Source: Novosphingobium sp. UBA1948 (GTDB taxonomy: Bacteria > Pseudomonadota > Alphaproteobacteria > Sphingomonadales > Sphingomonadaceae). From it: 8,128 bases of DNA. Shown piece after piece: positions 1 through 4,857 of this stretch (positions within the stretch are counted from its first letter, which is position 1; every line of letters begins with the position of its first letter). The notes under the pieces are model-generated. The model worked only from the letters and a program-made list of their open reading frames with translations. It had not been told where the DNA came from and did not search any database. Where the stretch lies: NCBI GenBank assembly GCA_002336765.1, contig DDES01000108.1:1190-9317 (forward strand), given 5' to 3'. The translations under genes were made by a program, and so were the position numbers.

Positions 1-1562
1 CCGAGGTGGCCCTGCGCGCGGCCTTTGTGGCGGCGATGGCGGGAATGCAGGTGGCAGTGGTTGCCCCCACCACGCTGCTCGCCCGCCAGCACGCCAAGGG
101 CTTTACCGAGCGTTTCGCGGGCTTCCCGCTGCAAGTCGGCCGCCTCTCGCGCCTCGTGCCCGAAAAGGAGGCCAGCGCCACCCGCGCAGGCCTGACCGAG
201 GGCACGGTGGATGTGGTGATCGGCACCCATGCCATCCTCAGCAAGAACGTAAAGTTCAAGCAGCTTGGCCTTGTTATTGTTGATGAAGAGCAGCGTTTCG
301 GCGTCAACCACAAGGAGCGCCTGAAGCAATTGCGCGCCGATGTGCATATGCTGACGCTGACCGCCACGCCCATCCCGCGCACGCTGCAAATGGCCATGTC
401 GGGCCTGCGCGAACTCTCCACCATCCAGACCCCGCCGGTCGACCGCCTCGCGGTGCGCACCTATGTTATGGAGTGGGACGAGGTGGTGATGCGCGAGGCT
501 TTGCTGCGCGAGCATCATCGCGGCGGGCAGAGCTTCATCGTCGTGCCCCGCATTTCCGATATGGCGGAAATCGAGGACTGGCTACACGCCGCCGTGCCGG
601 AGGTGAAATATATCGCCGCCCATGGCCAGATGGCAGCGAGCGAAGTGGAGGAGCGCATGAGCGCCTTCTACGAGCGCAAATATGACGTGCTCGTCTCCAC
701 CACCATCGTGGAAAGCGGGATCGACATTCCCACCGCCAACACGATCATCATCCACCGCGCCGACCGTTTCGGCCTTGCCCAGCTTTACCAGTTGCGCGGG
801 CGCGTGGGGCGCTCGAAACTGCGCGCCTATGCCTATCTCACCACGCCCGCCGCACGCGCGCTGAACGAGACGGCGGAGAAGCGCCTCAAGGTGCTGGGCG
901 ATCTCGACAGCCTCGGCGCGGGCTTCCAGCTGGCCAGCCACGATCTCGACATTCGCGGCGCGGGCAACCTGCTGGGCGACGAGCAATCGGGCCATATCCG
1001 CGAGGTGGGCTTTGAGTTGTACCAATCCATGCTGGAAGACGCGATCCTCGCCGCCAAGGCGGGCGACTATGGCCTCGAACGCGACACACGCGGCCTTTCG
1101 CCCCAGATCACCGTCGAGGCGCCGATCATGATCCCCGAGGATTACGTGCCCGATCTCGCCGTTCGCATGGCGCTCTACCGCCGTCTCAACGATGCCGAGG
1201 ACACCCGTGAGGTCGAAGCTCTCTCCGCCGAAATGATCGACCGCTTCGGCCCCCTACCCGCCGCCACCGAAAACCTCGTCCAGCTTATCCAGATCAAGCG
1301 ACAGGCGATCGAAGCCCATATTGCCAAGATCGACGTCGGCCCGCGCGGCACTCTGGTCGCCTTCCACAATGACCACTTCCCCGATCCGGCGGGCCTGTTC
1401 GCCTATGTCGAGCGGCTCAATGGCGCGATCAAGCTGCGGCCCGATAGCAAGCTAGTGGTGCAGCGCGCATGGGGCGACCCCAAGGCTCGTCTGAACGGGT
1501 TGTTCCAGCTCACCAAGGGGTTGAGCGCGGTTGCGCGCAAGGCAGGCGGAAAGAAGAAGTGA
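1..1562 (+). CDS. mfd: Transcription-repair coupling factor Mfd, C-terminal part (5' end outside window)
   Basis: Mfd is a cytoplasmic ATP-dependent DNA translocase. It removes RNA polymerase stalled at lesions and recruits the UvrA/UvrB excision machinery. The reading frame is open to the window edge: the first full codon is at 3 and the residues before the first GTG (6) already fit the family's E-V-A-L/M-R-A-A-F stretch, so this is a truncation and not a start. Counting from that GTG, the visible part shows the DEEQ box (about 93-96), the TATPIPRTL motif (119-127), TTIVESGIDIP (232-242) and QLRGRVGR (262-269). These are the superfamily 2 helicase motifs. They are followed by the TRG-type translocation motif (about 301-331), which is shared with RecG, and the C-terminal TRCF domain (about 370-470). 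About 519 residues are seen of the roughly 1,150 usual for Mfd. The end is lysine-rich with a TGA stop. RecG is excluded by the TRCF domain. Confidence 0.97.
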   Translation, partial: EVALRAAFVAAMAGMQVAVVAPTTLLARQHAKGFTERFAGFPLQVGRLSRLVPEKEASATRAGLTEGTVDVVIGTHAILSKNVKFKQLGLVIVDEEQRFGVNHKERLKQLRADVHMLTLTATPIPRTLQMAMSGLRELSTIQTPPVDRLAVRTYVMEWDEVVMREALLREHHRGGQSFIVVPRISDMAEIEDWLHAAVPEVKYIAAHGQMAASEVEERMSAFYERKYDVLVSTTIVESGIDIPTANTIIIHRADRFGLAQLYQLRGRVGRSKLRAYAYLTTPAARALNETAEKRLKVLGDLDSLGAGFQLASHDLDIRGAGNLLGDEQSGHIREVGFELYQSMLEDAILAAKAGDYGLERDTRGLSPQITVEAPIMIPEDYVPDLAVRMALYRRLNDAEDTREVEALSAEMIDRFGPLPAATENLVQLIQIKRQAIEAHIAKIDVGPRGTLVAFHNDHFPDPAGLFAYVERLNGAIKLRPDSKLVVQRAWGDPKARLNGLFQLTKGLSAVARKAGGKKK

Positions 1563-1571
1563 TCGGAGTTT

Positions 1572-1612
1572 TGCCTCCGGCGGGTTAAGGGTGTAACACC
1601 CTTAACAATCCC
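1572..1612 (+). repeat. Gene-end hairpin element, copy A (REP-like / terminator-like)
   Basis: This starts 9 nt after the mfd stop. It consists of the head TGCCTCCGGCGGG (1572-1584), a perfect 10-bp stem (1584-1593 with 1597-1606, loop TAA) and the tail CAATCCC (1606-1612). The same head and tail occur in reverse orientation at 2098-2137, around a hairpin with different but still paired arms. There is no T-run after the stem, so it is not a classical intrinsic terminator. A transcription-end or mRNA 3'-protection role is inferred from its position. Confidence 0.7.
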
Positions 1613-1620
1613 CATAGTGT

Positions 1621-1647
1621 CCACGTAGGGTTGCGGGTTCGACGTGG
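1621..1647 (-). terminator. Weak inverted repeat downstream of the small membrane-protein gene
   Basis: The arms CCACGT (1621-1626) and ACGTGG (1642-1647) are perfectly complementary around a 15-nt loop, 26 nt past the stop of the leftward gene at 1673-1957. There is no T-run. It could end that transcript, but a 6-bp arm is short enough to be chance. Confidence 0.2.
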
Positions 1648-1672
1648 TGTGGGGGCGCGGTGTTGATGACTG

Positions 1673-1957
1673 TTATTCCGCTTCGCGGGAGGAGAGAACT
1701 GCTCCGCAGGTTTTATGGAGCACTGGCCCAAAGGCGTTCATCGTCAAATGCCCTGCACCATCTTTCATCAGCCTCTCTCCGCAATTCCAGCAGCGCCAAC
1801 GCCACAGGACCACAAGCCAGACTGGCAAAAATATGCCCCATAGAATTGGGACAATGTTTGGCTTGAACTGGAACAGCACGAACGTGCTGACAACGAAAAT
1901 GCCGAAAGACAGGCGCATCCGTTGCCAATTGCGAATGAAGGCTGCTTTATCCGTCAT
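1673..1957 (-). CDS. Small two-helix membrane protein with zinc-ribbon-like C-terminus, unknown function
   Basis: I do not recognise this 94-residue protein, but it reads as a real gene. It starts with ATG (complement of 1955-1957), and a short basic N-terminus is followed by two hydrophobic segments (about 16-31 and 35-53). Next comes a polar tail with C56-W-N-C59-G and, 22 residues later, H81-K-T-C84-G. That spacing resembles two zinc knuckles of a ribbon with one Cys replaced by His. The predicted placement is an inner-membrane hairpin with the tail in the cytoplasm; this is inferred. GC is about 52% by hand count over 1681-1960, clearly below the roughly 65-70% of its neighbours, which could reflect membrane-protein codons or later acquisition. 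No good Shine-Dalgarno is seen before the start. It lies alone, on the same strand as the EAL gene but 188 nt beyond that gene's stop. The opposite-strand reading frames here show no comparable composition or motifs. Confidence 0.65.
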   Translation of the reverse strand: MTDKAAFIRNWQRMRLSFGIFVVSTFVLFQFKPNIVPILWGIFLPVWLVVLWRWRCWNCGERLMKDGAGHLTMNAFGPVLHKTCGAVLSSREAE

Positions 1958-2002
1958 AAACTTAGCTTAGCAGGAATGCTTGAGCCTGTCCGCATCATTG
2001 AT

Positions 2003-2029
2003 GCTTCGCCAAGATTCCCGCCGCGAAGC
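2003..2029. repeat. Short inverted repeat between the small gene and the EAL gene
   Basis: GCTTCGC (2003-2009) and GCGAAGC (2023-2029) form a 7-bp stem with a 13-nt loop in the 188-nt gap 1958-2145. It sits upstream of the leftward small gene. Its role is unknown: it could be part of a leader, a protein-binding site or chance. Apart from this repeat and the gene-end element at 2098-2137, I see no feature in the gap. Confidence 0.25.
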
Positions 2030-2097
2030 GGCCATCAAAACTATCCACCCCACGCCCTCACCCAAGGCCGAACCGAAACCGCAACGTAGACATTAAA

Positions 2098-2137
2098 GGG
2101 ATTGCAAAGGGCGATGGCCCTTTGCCCGCCGGAGGCA
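2098..2137 (-). repeat. Gene-end hairpin element, copy B (REP-like / terminator-like)
   Basis: Read on the minus strand, this begins 8 nt after the stop of the EAL gene. It has the head TGCCTCCGGCGGG (complement of 2125-2137), a perfect 9-bp stem (2117-2125 with 2104-2112, loop of 4 nt) and the tail CAATCCC (complement of 2098-2104). Compared with copy A the inner arm reads CAAAGGG instead of TTAAGGG, and the opposite arm has changed to match, so pairing is kept. No T-run follows. Head, stem, tail and distance from the stop codon are thus shared with copy A behind mfd. Confidence 0.7.
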
Positions 2138-2145
2138 CCCTTTTC

Positions 2146-3492
2146 CTAAACCTCCGACACCATCGCCAGAAACGCCGCCGCAGGCATCGGCTGCGCCCTC
2201 ACAAAGCCTTGGTAGCAGGCGCAACCCTCACGGGCCACGGCCAAGCGCTGCCCCTCTGTTTCGATCCCTTCGGCAATCACGTCGAGGTCGAGCGCCTTGG
2301 CCATGGCGACGATGGCGCGCAGCACGGCGAGGTCGCGCGGGTCTTCGGTGATGCCGTCGACCATCGAGCGGTCGAGCTTCAAATAGTGCAGCGGCAGGGT
2401 TTTGAGATAGTGGAAGTTGCAAAAGCCCGCGCCGAAATCGTCGAGCGCGATGCGAATGCCCAGCCGCGCGAGGTCGGACAGGCTGCGTTCGGCCAGCGCC
2501 ATATCGGCCACCAGCACCTGCTCGGTCACTTCCAGCGTCAGGCGGTCGGTCGGAAAGCCGGTCTTGCCCAGAGCCTTGCCAAGGTCGAAGGTAAAGCTGC
2601 CCTCGGCCAGATCGGCGGCAGTGACATTGAGCGACATGCGCAGGCCATCGGGCCATTGCGACGCCGCCTGCAAGGCCGCCTCGGCAATGTGGCGCGACAG
2701 GGGGGCGACGAAATCTGCCCGCTCGGCAATCACGAAGAGCGCGCCCGCCCCGATGCGCCCCAGCTTGGGGTGGTTCCAGCGCGCCAGTGCCTCGGCGCCC
2801 GACAGATGCTCGGCGCCATCGGGCGAGAGCGTGTATTGCGGCTGGAAGTGGACCTCGATCTCGCCCTTGTCGATGGCGTGCAGCAGATCGGCCTCGAGCT
2901 GGGCGGCGGTGCGACCCGCCTTGGTCGTCTCGCCATCCACCCACACCACGCGGCGCGCCAGATCGCGCTGCGCCACGGCCAGCGTCTGGGCCAGCCGGTC
3001 GAGCGCGCTTTCCGCCCCCTCACCCGCCAGCACGCGCAGCACGGCAATGCGCGGGCTCAGCCGCAACGTGCCCGAGCGACGGGCAATCGGTTGGGTAACA
3101 CGGTCAGCGATCTGCTCGGCGAACAATTGCCAGCGCTCGCGGCTGCAAGCCTCGTCGGCGATGAGCAGGAACGTACCCCCCGGCCCGCGCGCCACCAGCC
3201 ACGGCCCGTCGAGCTGTTCGTCGGCCAGATGGCAGATGCGGCCCGCCACCTCGACCAGTGCGCCATCGCCCGCCGCCTCGCCATAGGCCAGATTGATTGT
3301 TTCAAACCGGCGGATGCCCAGCATCAGCGCATGGACGCGCGGGATGGCCCCGCCGGTGGCATGGGCCGAGATCCCCTCCTCCACCCATTGCGTCAGCCGC
3401 GCGCGCACTGCCTCGTAAGTAGGCAGGCCCGTGAGCGGATCGCGCTCGCTATGCGCACCATCCGGCGCGGAGAGGACTTCATGTGGGGTCAT
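2146..3492 (-). CDS. EAL-domain cyclic-di-GMP phosphodiesterase with degenerate GGDEF domain
   Basis: This 448-residue soluble protein is predicted to hydrolyse cyclic di-GMP to pGpG in the cytoplasm. Residues about 14-185 form a GGDEF-like domain. It begins with the typical DPLTGLP, but the signature site reads GGTF (105-108), so diguanylate cyclase activity is unlikely and a regulatory role (for example GTP binding) is possible. Residues about 198-448 are an EAL domain with the expected catalytic and metal positions: E234 in EAL, N289, E321, D351-D352 in DDFG, K372, E408 in AEGIE and Q428. No transmembrane segment, PAS or receiver domain is visible, so the input signal is unknown. It starts with ATG (complement of 3490-3492) without a strong ribosome-binding site and ends with TAG. 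It is divergent from nadK across 133 nt. A long open frame on the opposite strand (2122-3498) is a codon-bias shadow. Confidence 0.93.
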   Translation of the reverse strand: MTPHEVLSAPDGAHSERDPLTGLPTYEAVRARLTQWVEEGISAHATGGAIPRVHALMLGIRRFETINLAYGEAAGDGALVEVAGRICHLADEQLDGPWLVARGPGGTFLLIADEACSRERWQLFAEQIADRVTQPIARRSGTLRLSPRIAVLRVLAGEGAESALDRLAQTLAVAQRDLARRVVWVDGETTKAGRTAAQLEADLLHAIDKGEIEVHFQPQYTLSPDGAEHLSGAEALARWNHPKLGRIGAGALFVIAERADFVAPLSRHIAEAALQAASQWPDGLRMSLNVTAADLAEGSFTFDLGKALGKTGFPTDRLTLEVTEQVLVADMALAERSLSDLARLGIRIALDDFGAGFCNFHYLKTLPLHYLKLDRSMVDGITEDPRDLAVLRAIVAMAKALDLDVIAEGIETEGQRLAVAREGCACYQGFVRAQPMPAAAFLAMVSEV

Positions 3493-3534
3493 AATTGAAA
3501 AGGCACGCTAAATCCCTTTGCGCTCCAAGGATAG

Positions 3535-3580
3535 TGCCAAGCTCTTGCCAAACTGTTTCATATCGAGCCGGTGCTGGCAA
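3535..3580. promoter_or_regulatory. Divergent intergenic region with repeated TGCCAA boxes
   Basis: The 133-nt gap between the EAL gene and nadK must hold both promoters. TGCCAA occurs at 3535-3540 and again at 3546-3551, exactly 11 nt (one helical turn) apart, and the inverse TGGCAA occurs at 3575-3580. This is compatible with an operator, but the boxes are short and I cannot place convincing -35/-10 pairs for either gene. Confidence 0.2.
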
Positions 3581-3611
3581 TCGCGCGGTGAGCAGCCTAT
3601 GACATATCGGC

Positions 3612-3616
3612 AAGGA
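3612..3616 (+). promoter_or_regulatory. Ribosome-binding site that decides the nadK start
   Basis: AAGGA lies 9 nt before ATG 3626. In-frame alternatives are ATG 3599, which has only a weak GGTGAG upstream, and ATG 3635, which is 18 nt from the AAGGA. The spacing therefore favours 3626. The long open extension back to 3518 has no family support. Confidence 0.55.
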
Positions 3617-3625
3617 TGTGAGTGG

Positions 3626-4438
3626 ATGACCCGAATGACTGCCGAAACACGCTCCGAACTGCGGCCTGAACTCCGTTTGGCCCTGATCGCATCGGACACG
3701 CCGCAGGCGCAGGCCGCCGCGACAGCCATGGCGGGCGACCATCCCTGGGTGCCGCTGGAGGAAGCCGATGTGGCGGTGGTGCTGGGCGGCGATGGTTTCA
3801 TGCTGACAGTGCTGCACCGCATGCTGGATGCGGGGCGCGTGATTCCCGCCTATGGGCTGAACCACGGCACGGTGGGCTTCATGATGAACAAGGCCCGCTC
3901 GTCCAAACACATTGCACAGCGTGTGGCCAAGGCGACCAGTATGCAGGTCGCGCCGCTGGAGATGGAGGTCACCACCTGGTCGGGCGAGACGAGCAGCTTT
4001 TATGCCATCAACGAGGTCTCGCTGCTGCGTGAAACCCGCCAGACGGCCAAGATCGAGATTTCGGTGAATGGCAAGGTGCGCCTGTCGGAACTGGCCTGCG
4101 ACGGCATTCTGGTGGCAACGCCCGCCGGCTCGACCGCCTATAACCTGTCGGCCAACGGCCCCATCCTGCCGATGGGCAGCGGTATCCTCGCGCTCACGCC
4201 TTTGAGCCCGTTCCGCCCGCGCCGCTGGAAGGGGGCGATCATCAAGGATAATGCCACCATCGAGTTTCGCATCAAGGAGCCGGACAAGCGCCCCGTGGCC
4301 GCCGTAGCCGACCAGAAGGAAGTGCGCGATGTGGCCCATGTGCGGATTACCGCACATCGCGAGAAATCGCTGATCCTGATGTTCGACCGCCACTCCAGCC
4401 TCGACGAGCGAATCTTTGCCGAGCAGTTTCAGGTGTGA
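3626..4438 (+). CDS. nadK: NAD kinase
   Basis: NadK phosphorylates NAD+ to NADP+ in the cytoplasm and is the only known route to NADP in most bacteria. With the chosen start the product is 270 residues, the compact size usual in alphaproteobacteria. Visible signatures are the nucleotide-binding LGGDGFML with the catalytic Asp (GGDG at 54-57, D56), NHGTVGFMMN (79-88), the N129-E130 pair in INEVSLL, the C-D-G stretch (158-160) and the NAD-binding TPAGSTAYNLSANGP (165-179). The order and spacing of these motifs match the family throughout and no key residue is missing. It is transcribed away from the EAL gene and is followed by tRNA-Asn on the same strand after 151 nt. There is no obvious operon partner. 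Start choice is discussed under the ribosome-binding site at 3612; in-frame ATG 3599 would add nine residues. Confidence 0.95.
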   Translation: MTRMTAETRSELRPELRLALIASDTPQAQAAATAMAGDHPWVPLEEADVAVVLGGDGFMLTVLHRMLDAGRVIPAYGLNHGTVGFMMNKARSSKHIAQRVAKATSMQVAPLEMEVTTWSGETSSFYAINEVSLLRETRQTAKIEISVNGKVRLSELACDGILVATPAGSTAYNLSANGPILPMGSGILALTPLSPFRPRRWKGAIIKDNATIEFRIKEPDKRPVAAVADQKEVRDVAHVRITAHREKSLILMFDRHSSLDERIFAEQFQV

Positions 4439-4504
4439 TTTTTGCGCGGTGACGGGGGCACCACCTGCGAATTTCAGGCTAGTTTTCCACAGCTTGCGCA
4501 AAAA
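4439..4504 (+). repeat. Inverted repeat directly after the nadK stop
   Basis: TTTTTGCGC (4439-4447) starts at the base after the nadK TGA and is perfectly complementary to GCGCAAAAA (4496-4504). The arms are 9 bp and the intervening region is 48 nt, which itself holds GGTG/CACC (4448-4451, 4459-4462). The long loop makes it a poor intrinsic terminator. It may shape the nadK mRNA end. Confidence 0.3.
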
Positions 4505-4530
4505 TTTTCGAAAGGCGCCGCAAAGGCGCT

Positions 4531-4558
4531 TGCCAAAACCAAGATCGCTGTTATTAGC
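4531..4558 (+). promoter_or_regulatory. Candidate sigma-70-type promoter of tRNA-Asn
   Basis: TTGCCA (4531-4536) and TATTAG (4553-4558) are separated by 16 nt and resemble -35 and -10 elements. The stretch that follows (CGCGCTCC) is a GC-rich discriminator of the kind known at stringently controlled stable-RNA promoters. It would start transcription near 4565, about 25 nt before the mature tRNA. This is inferred from sequence only. Confidence 0.4.
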
Positions 4559-4568
4559 GCGCTCCTGT

Positions 4569-4584
4569 CCAGCGGCAACGCTGG
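4569..4584 (+). other. GNRA-capped hairpin immediately upstream of tRNA-Asn
   Basis: CCAGCG (4569-4574) pairs perfectly with CGCTGG (4579-4584) around a GCAA tetraloop. TTTGT follows and the mature tRNA begins 5 nt after the stem. If transcription starts near 4565 this would cap the 5' leader of the precursor tRNA. Alternatively, with its short T-rich tail, it could be a terminator for transcripts arriving from nadK. Confidence 0.45.
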
Positions 4585-4589
4585 TTTGT

Positions 4590-4664
4590 TCCCTGATAGC
4601 TCAGCGGTAGAGCTCTCGACTGTTAATCGAGCGGCCGTAGGTTCGAATCCTACTCAGGGAGCCA
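4590..4664 (+). tRNA. tRNA-Asn (anticodon GTT)
   Basis: A complete 75-nt cloverleaf is present. The acceptor stem TCCCTGA/TCAGGGA is perfect over 7 bp, the D stem is GCTC/GAGC, and the anticodon stem is CTCGA/TCGAG with loop CTGTTAA, giving anticodon GTT at 4622-4624 (asparagine). The variable loop has 5 nt. The T stem is GTAGG/CCTAC with loop TTCGAAT, the discriminator base is G, and CCA is encoded at 4662-4664. No intron or irregular arm is seen. It stands alone and no other tRNA gene was found in the window. I looked for a second copy of its 3' end that would mark an integrated element and found none. Confidence 0.97.
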
Positions 4665-4676
4665 CCTTCTTCCAGA

Positions 4677-4722
4677 AACAACCGGTAGATCAAAGCATCA
4701 GCGGCCAGAAACGCCGGTTGTT
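4677..4722 (+). terminator. Inverted repeat downstream of tRNA-Asn
   Basis: AACAACCGG (4677-4685) is perfectly complementary to CCGGTTGTT (4714-4722), a 9-bp stem with a 28-nt loop beginning 13 nt after the tRNA. A competing small stem, CGGC (4702-4705) with GCCG (4713-4716), uses part of the same right arm. No uninterrupted T-run follows, so termination is possible but unproven. Confidence 0.35.
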
Positions 4723-4751
4723 CTGCTGCGTGCCCGCCTCGCAACGGCATC

Positions 4752-4793
4752 GTTACAAATGCTGAAAGGCTGAACCTTTACAGGTCTTGTAAC
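4752..4793 (+). promoter_or_regulatory. Cluster of TTACA half-sites upstream of the autotransporter
   Basis: GTTACAA (4752-4758) is the exact inverse of TTGTAAC (4787-4793). Between them TTACA (4778-4782) pairs with TGTAA (4788-4792) across 5 nt. The three half-sites end about 65 nt before the GTG start, a plausible place for an operator or for a leader hairpin. The binding protein is unknown. Confidence 0.3.
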
Positions 4794-4844
4794 TGTTTCC
4801 CCCACGCTATCGCATTCTATCCCCTGCGCGCGACCTACCAACAC

Positions 4845-4849
4845 GGGGA
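4845..4849 (+). promoter_or_regulatory. Ribosome-binding site supporting a GTG start
   Basis: GGGGA lies 8 nt upstream of GTG 4858. From that GTG the frame opens at once into a textbook signal peptide, so the GTG is preferred over later codons, which would cut into or remove the export signal. Confidence 0.5.
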
Positions 4850-4857
4850 TTTCAAAC

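Larger units (their letters stand above)
4665..4857 (+). other. Intergenic region between tRNA-Asn and the autotransporter
   Basis: This is the second half of the 419-nt stretch (4439-4857) without a protein gene. It contains an inverted repeat just after the tRNA (4677-4685 / 4714-4722), a group of TTACA half-sites (4752-4793) and the ribosome-binding site of the next gene. Short open frames that run through the tRNA here are not credible. I cannot assign a reliable -35/-10 pair for the autotransporter. Confidence 0.5.

Noticed and set aside
1585..1605. Pair of TTAA boxes as a CtrA site
   Set aside because: CtrA sites have 7 nt between the boxes; here there are 13, and the boxes are just the ends of a hairpin.
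1644..1970. Plus-strand open frames over the small membrane-protein gene
   Set aside because: They lack a coherent domain. The minus-strand frame has two clean helices and paired zinc-ligand motifs.
2122..3498. 458-codon open frame on the + strand, antisense to the EAL gene
   Set aside because: The minus-strand frame has intact EAL catalytic motifs. The plus-strand product has no recognisable domain and shows the Arg/His/Gln/Ala-rich composition expected from reading a GC-rich gene backwards.
3518..3625. N-terminal extension of nadK to the first in-frame start
   Set aside because: The extra 36 residues have no family match, and AAGGA at 3612-3616 is correctly spaced for ATG 3626.
4483..4491. 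DnaA-box-like TTTTCCACA next to an A/T run
   Set aside because: A single relaxed match with no cluster of boxes and no origin-associated genes nearby does not support an origin.
3479..4501. 340-codon open frame on the - strand covering nadK
   Set aside because: nadK on the plus strand carries all family motifs. The reverse frame overlaps the EAL start region and resembles no known family.
4640..4664. tRNA-Asn 3' end as an integration (att) site
   Set aside because: No second copy of the tRNA 3' end and no integrase were found in the window.
4416..4765. Short plus-strand open frames running through tRNA-Asn
   Set aside because: They overlap the end of nadK or the whole tRNA and have no coding features.
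4771..4797. ECF-sigma-like promoter (TGAAC ... TGTT) for the autotransporter
   Set aside because: The first box deviates from GGAAC and the spacing is longer than the usual 16-17 nt, so the match is within chance.
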